This document shows positions 7,482 to 15,512 of a stretch of DNA of 64,000 nt, in pieces. Position 1 is the stretch's first letter. Every line of letters starts with the position of its first letter. The notes under the pieces are model-generated. The model had not been told where the DNA came from. It ran no database searches and saw only the letters and a program-made list of their open reading frames with translations. The position numbers and the translations under genes were made by a program. Source of the DNA: Isoptericola croceus (GTDB taxonomy: Bacteria; Actinomycetota; Actinomycetes; Actinomycetales; Cellulomonadaceae); NCBI RefSeq assembly GCF_029382255.1, contig NZ_JARLLG010000008.1, positions 62,001 to 126,000 on the forward strand, written 5' to 3'.

Positions 7482-7802
7482 TCAGTCCTCCAGGATGAAC
7501 AGCCTCTCGACGCCGCTGATGCGCAGCAGGTCGCGAACCCTGGTCGGTGCACCGACCAGCACCGGCGGGGTGGGCTTCGCCTCGACCGCGGTGTACAGCA
7601 GCCGCAGGCCGCCCGAGTCGATGAAGGTCACGTCGGCGAGATCCACCGTGAGCGGTTCCTCAGCAGTCTGCCGCAGGTGCTCGGCCAGCTCGGCCTCCAC
7701 CCGCTTCTGCACGGCGCCGTCGATCTCGCCCCACATCACCCAGTGGGTACGGTCCGGATCGATGCGGACACCACCGTGCTTCAACTCGTCGTCCACGGTC
7801 AC
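7482..7802 (-). CDS. STAS-domain protein, anti-sigma factor antagonist type
   Basis: 106 residues covering one STAS domain. The central motif VTFIDSGGLRLLYTAV contains the Ser (Ser63) that is phosphorylated in SpoIIAA/RsbV-like antagonists. The domain starts at about residue 12 with HWVMWGEIDGAV and ends with DLLRISGVERLFIL. Such proteins bind anti-sigma kinases in partner-switch circuits. No kinase or sigma factor is adjacent, so the partner is unknown. Confidence 0.8.
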   Translation of the reverse strand: MTVDDELKHGGVRIDPDRTHWVMWGEIDGAVQKRVEAELAEHLRQTAEEPLTVDLADVTFIDSGGLRLLYTAVEAKPTPPVLVGAPTRVRDLLRISGVERLFILED

Positions 7803-7949
7803 CTACGCAGCCTAGCTCCGAGGCCGCGGCTGCTTCACGACCGGTCATATAGTGCCCGACGACCCGATGGTCCACCGCATCGCGGCCGCTCGAGTCGCGT
7901 GCCTCAAAGGGCTTGATGGTTGAGGATCGGCGTCGCCTCGCGACGCTGC

Positions 7950-8376
7950 TCACGGTCGACGACCTGGTTGCCCGACCGACTGCAGGCGGAACAGGCGCAC
8001 GGTGCAGCCGGAGTCCCGCTCGTACGCGCGGTACCCAGGCCACTGCGCCTCGAGACGGGCCCACGCGGCCTCGCGCTCGTCGTCGTCCTCGATGAGCGTG
8101 ACCCGCACCCGCGTCAGCCGGCCCCGCCACGATGGCTCCGCCCCGCCCGTCCGGCGTGTACATCAGATAGGTGTCGCGCGGCTGGCCCGACCTGGCCCCC
8201 GTCGAGTGCAGGACGAGCGAGGGCACCAGCAGCGCGCTGAGCTGCACACGGCCACACGTGCACGAGGCGAGCACCCGCTCAGCGGGCGGCAGCAGCACCG
8301 GCCCGGCCGCGCGGAATGCTCGCGTGCGCGTCAACGGGGCGACCACCGCCCGGGCGAGCTGAAGGGGCCTGACCAT
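7950..8376 (-). pseudogene. broken F420-dependent nitroreductase/quinone reductase family gene
   Basis: The 5' part, from an ATG at 8374-8376, encodes SLVLHSTGARSGQPRDTYLM and YTPDGRGGAIVA, the N-terminal half of the deazaflavin-dependent (DDN-like) family. The C-terminal half continues in another frame: WRGRLTRVRVTLIEDDDERE, then ARLEAQWPGYRAYERDSGC and VRLFRL, stopping at 7950-7952. Between them roughly 25-35 codons normally carrying the HPAWxxNL cofactor-binding stretch are missing. The gene thus has a deletion with a frameshift near 8120-8135 and is very likely inactive. I see nothing in the 147 bases between it and the STAS gene. Confidence 0.75.
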
Positions 8377-8437
8377 CCACTCATTCTGTCGAGATGCACC
8401 GGGTCCACCACGCGAGACGACATTGCTCCTCGGATAC

Positions 8438-8467
8438 TTGGCTTCGCCGCCCCGCACGAGGTAGCGT
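8438..8467 (+). promoter_or_regulatory. predicted promoter of the ThrRS leader
   Basis: TTGGCT (8438-8443) and TAGCGT (8462-8467) are 18 bp apart. The leader-peptide ATG at 8475 falls where transcription should begin, so the leader would be leaderless, a common actinobacterial arrangement. Confidence 0.45.
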
Positions 8468-8474
8468 CGTTGGC

Positions 8475-8525
8475 ATGCGCAGCGCCCAGGTCACGACGAC
8501 GCCGGATCCCTCCGGCGCCCGCTGA
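8475..8525 (+). CDS. threonine-rich leader peptide (MRSAQVTTTPDPSGAR)
   Basis: A 16-codon open frame immediately downstream of a promoter-like sequence and 90 bases upstream of the ThrRS gene. It contains three consecutive ACG threonine codons (8493-8501). The stop codon at 8523-8525 sits just past a hairpin and before a terminator. A run of codons for the amino acid charged by the downstream enzyme is the signature of ribosome-mediated attenuation. The peptide itself probably has no function; its translation senses charged tRNA-Thr. Confidence 0.75.
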   Translation: MRSAQVTTTPDPSGAR

Positions 8526-8572
8526 CCGCTGCACACCCAGCACCCAGGCCCCGGAGCTCGCTCCGGGGCCTT
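8500..8572 (+). promoter_or_regulatory. attenuator with mutually exclusive hairpins upstream of the ThrRS gene
   Basis: Stem 1:2 is CGCCGGA (8500-8506) with TCCGGCG (8511-8517). The terminator is AGGCCCCGGAG (8546-8556) with CTCCGGGGCCT (8561-8571), loop CTCG, followed by TTCGTCGTCC. The 3' side of the first stem, CTCCGG (8510-8515), repeats the start of the terminator's 3' arm and can pair with CCGGAG (8551-8556), forming an antiterminator. A ribosome stalled at the Thr codons would mask 8500-8506 and favour antitermination. A ribosome reaching the stop codon would mask 8511-8517 and let the terminator form. Confidence 0.75.
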
Positions 8573-8614
8573 CGTCGTCCCACGGGCGGGCTCCTGCATA
8601 CCAAGGAGAACGCC

Positions 8615-9859
8615 ATGAGCTCCGCACCTGTTGCGCAGTCCGCCCTGCCCGCCGTCGACCACCGCGACGTCGGTCGCGAGATGCGCGTGTTCGCCACCAG
8701 CCCGCTCGTGGGGCCCGGTCTGCCCCTGTGGCTGCCCGCCGGGGCGGCTGTGCGGCGCGAGCTGGAGCGGCTGGCCGAGGACGTCGCGCTCGCGGACGGC
8801 TGCGAGCCCGTCTACTCGCCCGTGCTCGCCAAACGCTCGCTCTACGAGCGGTCCGGACACTGGGCGAAGTTCGCCGACGACATGTTCCCCGCGCTCGACG
8901 ACGGCTCCGACGACCCGCTCGTGCTTCGGCCCGCAAACTGCCCGCACCACGCGACGATCTACGCCGCGGAGCCGCGCAGCCACCGTGACCTGCCGCTGCG
9001 GTTCCACGAGCTCGGGGCGATGTTCCGCGCCGAGCGGTCGGGTGTGCTGTCCGGCCTGAGCCGCGTACGGCAGATCAACCTCGACGACACCCACGTCTTC
9101 TGCCGCCCGGACCAGGTTGCCTCCGAGGTGCGGCGCGCGCTGGACGCGGTGCTCGACGTCCTGGGGCTGCTCGGGCTGCAGATCGATCATGTGCGGCTCT
9201 CCGGCCGTGACGACTCCGACCGCTGGCTCGGGGAGCCCGCCCGGTGGGCCGACGCCGAGGCCCAGCTCCGGGCCGCGCTCACCGGGACCGGACTAAGGTG
9301 GGTCGACGGACCGGGCGAGGCGGCGTTCTACGGACCGAAGCTCGACGTCCAGGTGCGCGACGCCCGCGGGCAGGAGGAGACCCTCGCGACCGTCCAGCTC
9401 GACTTCAACCAGCCCGACCGGTTCGGTCTCGAGTACGTCACCGCGGACGGGTCGCGCGCCCGGCCGGTCATGATCCATCGCGGCACCGTCGGGTCGATGG
9501 AACGGATGGTCGCGTTCCTGCTCGAGCAGCACGGGGGCCGGCTCCCGTTCTGGCTCGCGCCGGTCCACGTGTGCGTGCTTCCGGTCGGGGGTGCCGACGC
9601 CGGTCCGGTCGCTGACGAGCTGCGGTCCCGCAGGCTGCGGGTTCGGGTCGAGCAGGAGGGGTCGCTCAGCAACCGCATCCGGCTCGCACGCCGACGCCGG
9701 GACGCGCTGCTCGCGGTCGTCGGACCGCGCGAAGCCGACGCAGGGATGGTCGCGGTGCAGGACCCGGCGACCGGCACGAGGTCGGCCCTCTCCGTCGAGG
9801 ACCTGGCCGATCGCGCCGCGCTCGCGGCGCGCGAACGCCGGCTGCGCGTCAGGCTGTGA
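8615..9859 (+). CDS. thrS: threonyl-tRNA synthetase, short form lacking TGS and editing domains
   Basis: 414 residues, against about 640-680 for the usual enzyme. It starts directly in the class II catalytic core. Motif 2 spans FHELGAMFRAERSGVLSGLS (about 130-149); motif 3 includes MIHRGTVGSMERM (about 286-298). The anticodon-binding domain (about 310-400) begins LAPVHVCVLPVGG. By alignment with E. coli ThrRS the three zinc ligands are all kept: Cys109 (NCPHH), His160 (DDTHVF) and His288 (MIHRG). The N-terminal TGS and the N2 editing domain that hydrolyses Ser-tRNA(Thr) are absent. AAGGAGAA precedes the ATG. Expression is probably set by the leader attenuator. A full-length housekeeping ThrRS is presumed elsewhere. 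Possible roles are back-up charging under zinc stress or resistance to a ThrRS inhibitor. Confidence 0.85.
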   Translation: MSSAPVAQSALPAVDHRDVGREMRVFATSPLVGPGLPLWLPAGAAVRRELERLAEDVALADGCEPVYSPVLAKRSLYERSGHWAKFADDMFPALDDGSDDPLVLRPANCPHHATIYAAEPRSHRDLPLRFHELGAMFRAERSGVLSGLSRVRQINLDDTHVFCRPDQVASEVRRALDAVLDVLGLLGLQIDHVRLSGRDDSDRWLGEPARWADAEAQLRAALTGTGLRWVDGPGEAAFYGPKLDVQVRDARGQEETLATVQLDFNQPDRFGLEYVTADGSRARPVMIHRGTVGSMERMVAFLLEQHGGRLPFWLAPVHVCVLPVGGADAGPVADELRSRRLRVRVEQEGSLSNRIRLARRRRDALLAVVGPREADAGMVAVQDPATGTRSALSVEDLADRAALAARERRLRVRL

Positions 9860-9898
9860 ACGCCGTGGCCCTCGACCCTCATCGCGACACAGCGGCTC

Positions 9899-10918
9899 CT
9901 AACGGCTCAGCCGCCGGTGGCGCTGCAACCGCGAGAAGCCGCGGGCGTCGGGGGCGTCGGTGACCGTCAGCGCACGCTCGAGCCGCTCCCGCACGGCGTC
10001 GGTGTCGAGGTGCATGCCGATGGCCACCAGACCTGGCTCGCCGGCCGGCGAGCGCACGCTGGCGACGTGCACCGAACGGCCCACCACGTTCACCAGGTAG
10101 GTGCGTGCGCCCCGGGTCGTGCGGACGGTGAGCGATCCCTTGACGCGGTAGACGCCGGGCGGTGGGTCTTCCAGCAGGTCGACCAGCCTCGTGGGGCTGA
10201 CGGGTCCGGCGGTAGGGACGCTCACCGCGTCGGCGTGCACGTGGTGATGGGTGCGCGCGTCGCGCAGCAGCGCGGCGATGGGCAGCTGGTCGGGAGGGTC
10301 GACGTCGCTCGCGGCGTCGTACACGAGCTCGGGGTCGATCCGCCCGTGGTCGGTGGGCACCACCTGCACCCGGGGGTTGCGCTGCCGCACCCGGGCCTCG
10401 ATGCGCTCGAGCGTCGTCTCCCGCGCACCGGCCGGCAGCAGGTCGAGCTTGTTCACCACGACGAGGGACACGGACCCGTACCGCACCGGAGGGTCGACCC
10501 CGGTGTCCACGGTGTCGAAGTGCTCGACGGCGTCGATCACGTCGACCACGCCCCCGGGCCGCACGCGCTCGACACCGCTGAACCGGACGAGCCGTGCCAG
10601 CGTCACCGGGTCGGCGATCCCGCTCGCCTCGACGATGACGACGTCCAGCCCGCGGCGAGGGTCGGTGAGCGTCTCGAGCGCGTCGTCGAGGCCGCCGGCG
10701 TCGGGCAGGCAGCACAGGCAGCCGCCGGAGATCGCGGCAGGTTCGTCGACCTGCCCGGTGACGAGCCCGGCGTCGACGGCGATGTCCCCGAAGTCGTTGA
10801 CCACGACGCCGACGCGGGCGCCGGGCCGGCCGAGCAGGTGGTTGAGCAGCGTCGTCTTGCCGGAGCCCAGGTGTCCGGCGAGGACGACCACGGGGACCTG
10901 ACCCGGCCGGTTGTGCAT
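9899..10918 (-). CDS. COG0523 GTPase, putative zinc chaperone
   Basis: 339 residues from the ATG at 10916-10918, preceded by GAAGGAG; the longer frame would run through the Zur box. Intact G-protein motifs: P-loop G15-HLGSGKT, the family hallmark GGCLCC (Cys67, Cys69, Cys70) and VVVNKLD. A histidine-rich stretch THHHVHAD lies near residue 225, and the CobW C-terminal domain begins around [17 protein letters not shown]0523 proteins deliver metal to client enzymes using GTP; Zur control marks the zinc branch. It is convergent with the zinc-enzyme ThrRS gene. Confidence 0.85.
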   Translation of the reverse strand: MHNRPGQVPVVVLAGHLGSGKTTLLNHLLGRPGARVGVVVNDFGDIAVDAGLVTGQVDEPAAISGGCLCCLPDAGGLDDALETLTDPRRGLDVVIVEASGIADPVTLARLVRFSGVERVRPGGVVDVIDAVEHFDTVDTGVDPPVRYGSVSLVVVNKLDLLPAGARETTLERIEARVRQRNPRVQVVPTDHGRIDPELVYDAASDVDPPDQLPIAALLRDARTHHHVHADAVSVPTAGPVSPTRLVDLLEDPPPGVYRVKGSLTVRTTRGARTYLVNVVGRSVHVASVRSPAGEPGLVAIGMHLDTDAVRERLERALTVTDAPDARGFSRLQRHRRLSR

Positions 10919-10935
10919 CGGGCTCCTTCGCGTGT

Positions 10936-10950
10936 TGAGAACCATTGTCA
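10936..10950. promoter_or_regulatory. Zur-box-like site before the COG0523 GTPase gene
   Basis: TGAGAACCATTGTCA keeps the TGA...TCA ends and the A/T-rich spacing of the Zur pattern (one asymmetric central position). It lies just upstream of the GTPase gene's ribosome binding site and about 60 bases from the divergent phosphodiesterase gene, so it could control either. Confidence 0.65.
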
Positions 10951-11010
10951 TCCTGCCATGGTGTGCGGTGGCCACTGCCCCCCGTGCCGACGCGCGCCGC
11001 CGGCCCGACC

Positions 11011-12252
11011 ATGGGTGACATGGAGCCCGTCGCAGCACCCGGCCCGCCGGCCGACCACGTCGTGCTCGTCGCGCTGGACGGGTTCGACGCCGGCTACCTC
11101 GACCTGCTGGACGACCTGCCGACGCCGCACCTCGACGCCCTGGTGCGTCGCGGCAGCCTGACGACCGGGACCGGCGTGATGCCGAGCATCACGAACCCGT
11201 CGTGGACCTCGATCGCCACCGGCGCCTGGCCGGACCGGCACCTCAACACAGCCTTCTGGTACGACCCCGCGACGGGCACGGCGCGGGGGCAGCAGCGCGA
11301 CATCGCCGTACCGACGATCGCGGAGGCGGTGCGCGAGCAGGGTGGCACGGTGCTCTCCGTCCAGTGGTCCGTGGTGCAGGACCACGGCACGGCCTTCGGG
11401 GACGCGGACGGTCTCTACACCCAGCCGGGCGGCGACTGCGCCCGCCGGGTGGACGATGCCGTGGCCGTGCTGCGCGGCGACCCCGTGCGCAGCGGCGGTC
11501 GACCGGTGCGGATGGCCCGCCTGCCGCGGCTGCTCGCCGTGTACTGCGACACCCTCGACGCGCTCGGCCACGCCGGCGGGGACCGGCACCCGCAGATCCC
11601 GGCGGCCCTGCGCACGATCGATACCCAGGTCGGCCGGCTCGTCGCGGCGACCAAGGACGCCGGGATCGCCGGGCGCACCGCGTTCGTCCTCCTGGGCGAC
11701 CACGGCATGACGACCTTCGACCGTGGGTTCGGCAGGGCTGCGCGTGCCGCGATCCGCCGGGCCGGCTACCGGGCCGAGATCGTCCGCCCGGGCGCCTCGC
11801 CGCGGCGCCGGACCGAGGTGGTGATCGTCGTCGGTGGTGTCGCCAGCCTGCACCTGGTGGGTCACGCGGCAGACGACCCCGCGGCGACCGGCACGATCCG
11901 CCGGGCCCTCGAGGCACTCCCGCAGGTACGGGCCGTCTTCGGCAAGGAGGACCAGACCCGGATGCGGATGAGCCCGCGGTTCGGCGAGCTCGTCGTCGAA
12001 CCGGAGCCGGGTTGGTCGTTCGGCCCGACGCCCCGGCGGCCGGCCGGTCGGCACGGAGCCACCACCGAGCTCGAGGTCGCCTTCGCGCTGGCGGGCGCCG
12101 GCGTCGCGCCGGGCCGCCCGCCGTCAGGCCCCCGGCACGTCGACGTCGCGCCCACCGTCGCCGCGCTGCTCGGCATCGACCCGCCGGCCGGTGCCCAGGG
12201 CCGCGTCCTGACCGAGGCGCTGGCGGCGCCCCAGGGACTCAGCCGCCCGTGA
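11011..12252 (+). CDS. alkaline phosphatase superfamily protein (type I phosphodiesterase/nucleotide pyrophosphatase)
   Basis: 413 residues. Metal and nucleophile signatures are [12 protein letters not shown] near the N-terminus, then [21 protein letters not shown], in which the Thr/Ser of NPSWTS region is the expected nucleophile. Later come [17 protein letters not shown] and [13 protein letters not shown], the conserved DHGM metal site. The C-terminus has [16 protein letters not shown], typical of the family. No signal peptide is seen, so it is likely cytoplasmic. Start is at 11011 or the ATG at 11020; no clear Shine-Dalgarno. It diverges from the COG0523 gene and may share its zinc regulation, since these enzymes bind two zinc ions. 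Confidence 0.8.
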   Translation: MGDMEPVAAPGPPADHVVLVALDGFDAGYLDLLDDLPTPHLDALVRRGSLTTGTGVMPSITNPSWTSIATGAWPDRHLNTAFWYDPATGTARGQQRDIAVPTIAEAVREQGGTVLSVQWSVVQDHGTAFGDADGLYTQPGGDCARRVDDAVAVLRGDPVRSGGRPVRMARLPRLLAVYCDTLDALGHAGGDRHPQIPAALRTIDTQVGRLVAATKDAGIAGRTAFVLLGDHGMTTFDRGFGRAARAAIRRAGYRAEIVRPGASPRRRTEVVIVVGGVASLHLVGHAADDPAATGTIRRALEALPQVRAVFGKEDQTRMRMSPRFGELVVEPEPGWSFGPTPRRPAGRHGATTELEVAFALAGAGVAPGRPPSGPRHVDVAPTVAALLGIDPPAGAQGRVLTEALAAPQGLSRP

Positions 12253-14506
12253 GCACCACGAGCCGTTGGGTGGCCCGCGTCATCGCGACGTAGCGGTCGA
12301 CGGCGCCCTCGATCCCGTCACCGAACCGCTGCGGGTCCACGAGCACCACCAGGTCGAACTCGAGGCCCTTGACCAGCTCCGGGCCGAGCACCCGCACCCG
12401 TTCCCGCGGCGCGAAGGGCGCCTCGCCGATCACGCAGGCGATGCCGGGGTGCTCGGCGAGCCACGCGTCGAGCACCCGCTCCAGCTCCGCCGTGGCGCCG
12501 TGCACGACCGGTCCTGTGCCGCGCACCGACGCCGGCACGTTCGCGTCCGGGATCGCGGCCCGGATCACCGGCTCCGCCGCGGCCATGACCTCCCGCGGCG
12601 TGCGGTAGTTGATCGTCAGGGAGGCCAGGCCGACGCGGTCCAGGCCGACCCGCTCGAGCCGCTCCGCCCACGACTCGGTGAAGCCGTGGCGGGCCTGCGC
12701 CCGGTCCCCGACGACGGTCAGGCTCCGCGACGGGCAGCGGGCCAGCAGCATCTGCCACTCCGCGTCGGTCAGCTCCTGCGCCTCGTCGACGACGACGTGC
12801 GCGAACGGTCCGGCGAGTTCGTCCGGGTCGGCTGCCGGGACGGCCGAGTCGTCCACGAGCGCCGTACGCAGGTCCTGGCCGCGCAGCATCGACATCACGC
12901 CCAGGTCGGAGTCGTCGGTGGCGATCAGGTCGTCGACGACGTCGGCCATGCGCGCCCGCTCGGCGGCGACGGCCGCCTCGTGCCGACGTCCACGGCGGGA
13001 CGCCTCCGGGTCACCGAGCCGACGGCGTGCCGCGTCCAGCAGCGGCAGGTCGGCCACCGTCCATGCCCGCGCGTCCGTGCGCTGCAGCGCCAACACCTCC
13101 TCCGGCGCGAGCCACGGCGCGCACATCCGCAGGTAGGCCGGCACCTCCCACAGGTCGCCCACCAGGTCCGTCGGATCCAGCAGCGGCCAGGCCCGGCCGA
13201 ACGCCCGCACCAGGTCCCGGTTCGCGGCGAGCGCCTGGCGGCTCGCGGCGTCGGGGTCGACGGCGGTGCGCCCGTAGGCGTCGAACTCGTCCTCGTCGTG
13301 GTCGTCCCCGTCGTCGCCCGCGCCGTCCACCTCGGAGCCGTCGGCGATCTCCTCGCGCAGCTTGTCCACGCCGATGCGCAGCAGCGCCTCCCAGACCTGG
13401 TCGCGGGCCTCGTTGTGGGGGGTGCCGGGTTCGGCCGCGTCGAACGCCTCCGCCCAGTCGTCGGTGCCGATCCAGACGTCGGCCGAGGGGGTCTCGACCA
13501 GCATCCCCTCGGCCGGTGGCTGCTCGTAGAGCCGTACGGCTGGCTCGATCGCCGCCACCATGCGGGCGTCCGCCTTCAGCCGCGCCACCCGCGGGTCGGG
13601 CTCGGGGACCACCGTCGCGCCCTCCGGGACGAGGTCCGCCAGGAGGCACGTCTGCACGCCCTCCTCCCCGAGGCTGGGCAGGACGTCGGAGACGTAGGCC
13701 AGGTACGGCCGGTGCGGGCCGACGAACAGCACCCCGCCCCGGCGGTGGCCCAGCCGCGGGTCGGAGTACAGCAGGTAGGCGGTGCGGTGCAGGGCGACGA
13801 CCGTCTTGCCGGTGCCCGGGCCGCCGTCGACCACCAGGGTGCCCTGCGACCCGGCGCGGATGATCGCGTCCTGGTCGGCCTGGATGGTGCCCAGGACGTC
13901 GCGCATCCGGTCCGAGCGCTCGCTGCCCAGGCCGGCGATGAACGCCGACTGGTCGTCGAGCGCGGGGTGCTGGGCCAACCCGTTGGTACCGGCCGCGCCG
14001 TTCGACCCCCTGTCGGTTTCGAAGACCTCGTCCCAGTAGTCCGAGACCCGGCCGTCCGTCCAGTGGTAGCGGCGGCGGCTCGCGAGACCCATCGGGTCGG
14101 CGTGGGTGGCGCCGAAGAACGGCTCGGCCGCGGGCGAGCGCCAGTCGACGAGCAGGCGCGCGCCGTCGCCGTCCGTCAGTCCGAGGCGGCCCACGTAGAC
14201 GGGCTCGCCGCCGTCGGCCGGGACCATGCGCCCGAGGCACAGGTCCAGGCCGAAGCGGCGCAGGGTGCGCAGGCGCGCGGTGAGCCGGTGGACCTCCTGG
14301 TCACGTTCCAGCGCGGCCTGGCCCGAACCTGCCGGAGCGCGGCGGGCGGCATCGAGCCGGTCGGTGAGGTCCGCCGTCGACCGGGCGATGCTCGCCGCGA
14401 CGGCGGCGAAGTGCCGCTCGTCGGCGGCGATCAGCGCGGCGTCGGACTTGGCGGCGCGGGAGTCGGGCAGGGCGAAAGCACTCGAGGAACGGGAGGTCAC
14501 GGGCAT
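12239..14506 (-). CDS. helR: HelD-type RNA polymerase helicase-like protein, probably HelR (rifamycin tolerance)
   Basis: 755 residues with UvrD/Rep-like motifs: Walker A GGPGTGKTVVAL (near residue 230), DEAQELTDAEW (Walker B) and [11 protein letters not shown] at the end. A coiled-coil N-terminal arm (residues about 20-90) fits the secondary-channel arm of HelD, and MGLASRRRYHWTDGRVSDYW follows. Around residues 388-409 a run of about 13 Asp/Glu (EVDGAGDDGDDHDEDEFD) matches the acidic primary-channel loop that reaches the RNA polymerase active site. HelD proteins remove or recycle stalled polymerase; the HelR subgroup protects from rifampicin. The ATG at 14504-14506 has CCGGAG upstream; the longer frame runs through the promoter. 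The last 14 bases overlap the convergent phosphodiesterase gene. Confidence 0.8.
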   Translation of the reverse strand: MPVTSRSSSAFALPDSRAAKSDAALIAADERHFAAVAASIARSTADLTDRLDAARRAPAGSGQAALERDQEVHRLTARLRTLRRFGLDLCLGRMVPADGGEPVYVGRLGLTDGDGARLLVDWRSPAAEPFFGATHADPMGLASRRRYHWTDGRVSDYWDEVFETDRGSNGAAGTNGLAQHPALDDQSAFIAGLGSERSDRMRDVLGTIQADQDAIIRAGSQGTLVVDGGPGTGKTVVALHRTAYLLYSDPRLGHRRGGVLFVGPHRPYLAYVSDVLPSLGEEGVQTCLLADLVPEGATVVPEPDPRVARLKADARMVAAIEPAVRLYEQPPAEGMLVETPSADVWIGTDDWAEAFDAAEPGTPHNEARDQVWEALLRIGVDKLREEIADGSEVDGAGDDGDDHDEDEFDAYGRTAVDPDAASRQALAANRDLVRAFGRAWPLLDPTDLVGDLWEVPAYLRMCAPWLAPEEVLALQRTDARAWTVADLPLLDAARRRLGDPEASRRGRRHEAAVAAERARMADVVDDLIATDDSDLGVMSMLRGQDLRTALVDDSAVPAADPDELAGPFAHVVVDEAQELTDAEWQMLLARCPSRSLTVVGDRAQARHGFTESWAERLERVGLDRVGLASLTINYRTPREVMAAAEPVIRAAIPDANVPASVRGTGPVVHGATAELERVLDAWLAEHPGIACVIGEAPFAPRERVRVLGPELVKGLEFDLVVLVDPQRFGDGIEGAVDRYVAMTRATQRLVVLTGG

Positions 14507-14567
14507 CAGCTCCGGTCGCGAGGCCCCGGGCGGCAGGGGCGGAGACCTGAGATTCTGCGCCTCGCAA

Positions 14568-14588
14568 GGGGCCTTGCCGCAAGACCCC
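14568..14588. promoter_or_regulatory. rifamycin-associated-element (RAE)-like palindrome
   Basis: The 21-bp sequence consists of arms GGGGCCTTGC and GCAAGACCCC around a single C, with one mismatched pair. On the helR strand it reads GGGGTCTTGCGGCAAGGCCC plus C. From memory, RAE elements upstream of rifamycin-inactivating genes and helR in actinomycetes share this CTTGCGGCAAG core and G/C-run flanks. It lies 62 bases upstream of the helR start. On the plus strand TTGCCG within it is 17 bp from TATACC, a promoter-like pair aimed at the AraC gene. Confidence 0.7.
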
Positions 14589-14677
14589 CTGTGCGCTATA
14601 CCTTGGAAAGGGCAGCCGGTGCGCGCGGTCTCCGGCGACCGCGCTGTCGCGGGCCGGGCCCGGACAGGAGCCCCGCG

Positions 14678-15466
14678 TTGGACTACCGCCGCCACTCCCC
14701 GGCGCCGCGCCTCGCCGGACTCGTCGAGCACTACTGGTCGGTGGTCTCCCCCGCGCCTCCAGGTCCGCTGCATGCCGTGCTCGTGCCGAACGGGCGCAGC
14801 ACGGTCCAGTTCTGCCTGGGCCGTCCGGGGCGGCGCTTCGCCACGGACGGGCCCGCCCGGGAGAACGCGGACGTCTACCTGCCGACCGGCACCGCACCGA
14901 TGGTGATCGAGCAGGAGGGGCCCTCCCACTACGTCGGCATCCAGTTCACACCCTGGGGAGCCCGCGCGCTGTTCCCCCGGGCTCCGGAGCAGCCGGCGCA
15001 GGTGGTCGAGGCGATCGGACCGTTGCCCGGCAAGGGTGCCCTCGCCGAGGATCCTGCCCGTGAGCTCGACCGCTGGCTGGACGGGTTCCTTCCTGGGCAG
15101 CGGACCGTCTCACAGGAGCTCCTCGCGCAGGCGACGGCTCGGATCGACGCCGCGCCGTCCGCCGTCGACGTCGGCTCGCTGTCCGCCGAGCTCGCCGTCG
15201 CCGCCTCGACCCTCTACCGAGCGTTCCGCCGCGGGATCGGCCTGTCCCCGAAGCAGTACCTCCAGGTGATGCGCCACCGGGTCTTCACCGACGCGTTGCT
15301 CGCGGAGGCGGGTGGCCTGCCCACGGCGCTGCTCGCGGCGCTGGCCGGGTACGCCGACCAGTCGCACGCGTCTCGTGACTTCACCCGCTTCACGGGGATG
15401 ACGGCCACGGCGTTCCGCGACACCTACGACGGCATCGCCCGTCTCATGGCACGGTCCGCAGGTTGA
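14678..15466 (+). CDS. AraC-family transcriptional regulator
   Basis: 262 residues from a TTG start at 14678, chosen because CAGGAG lies eight bases upstream and no ATG fits; a much longer open frame upstream is antisense to helR. The N-terminal 150 residues (VEHYWSVVSPAPPGPLHAVL; PSHYVGIQFTPWGARALFP) match the DUF6597 sensor domain often fused to AraC regulators. The C-terminal HTH_18 region runs from about residue 165, with STLYRAFRRGIGLSPKQYLQ and FTRFTGMTATAFR. The effector is unknown. The gene diverges from helR and precedes a VOC protein that it may control. Confidence 0.8.
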   Translation: MDYRRHSPAPRLAGLVEHYWSVVSPAPPGPLHAVLVPNGRSTVQFCLGRPGRRFATDGPARENADVYLPTGTAPMVIEQEGPSHYVGIQFTPWGARALFPRAPEQPAQVVEAIGPLPGKGALAEDPARELDRWLDGFLPGQRTVSQELLAQATARIDAAPSAVDVGSLSAELAVAASTLYRAFRRGIGLSPKQYLQVMRHRVFTDALLAEAGGLPTALLAALAGYADQSHASRDFTRFTGMTATAFRDTYDGIARLMARSAG

Positions 15467-15512
15467 CCGATTCCTTCAAGCCCGGCACCCCCGGCGTCCC
15501 TAGCGTGGAGGC

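Noticed and set aside
8615-9859. The short ThrRS as a zinc-independent replacement enzyme, by analogy with the zinc-free ribosomal proteins.
   Set aside because: All three zinc ligands (Cys109, His160, His288) are retained and no Zur-like site precedes the gene; control looks to be by Thr attenuation.
9860-9915. GCGGCT/AGCCGC pairing as a terminator between the ThrRS and COG0523 genes.
   Set aside because: Only six base pairs and it runs across the stop codon of the COG0523 gene, so it is weak evidence.
12266-15466. A 1066-codon open frame on the plus strand through the helR region.
   Set aside because: Only the last 262 codons (from TTG 14678) resemble a protein family; the rest is antisense to helR and arises from GC-rich codon bias.
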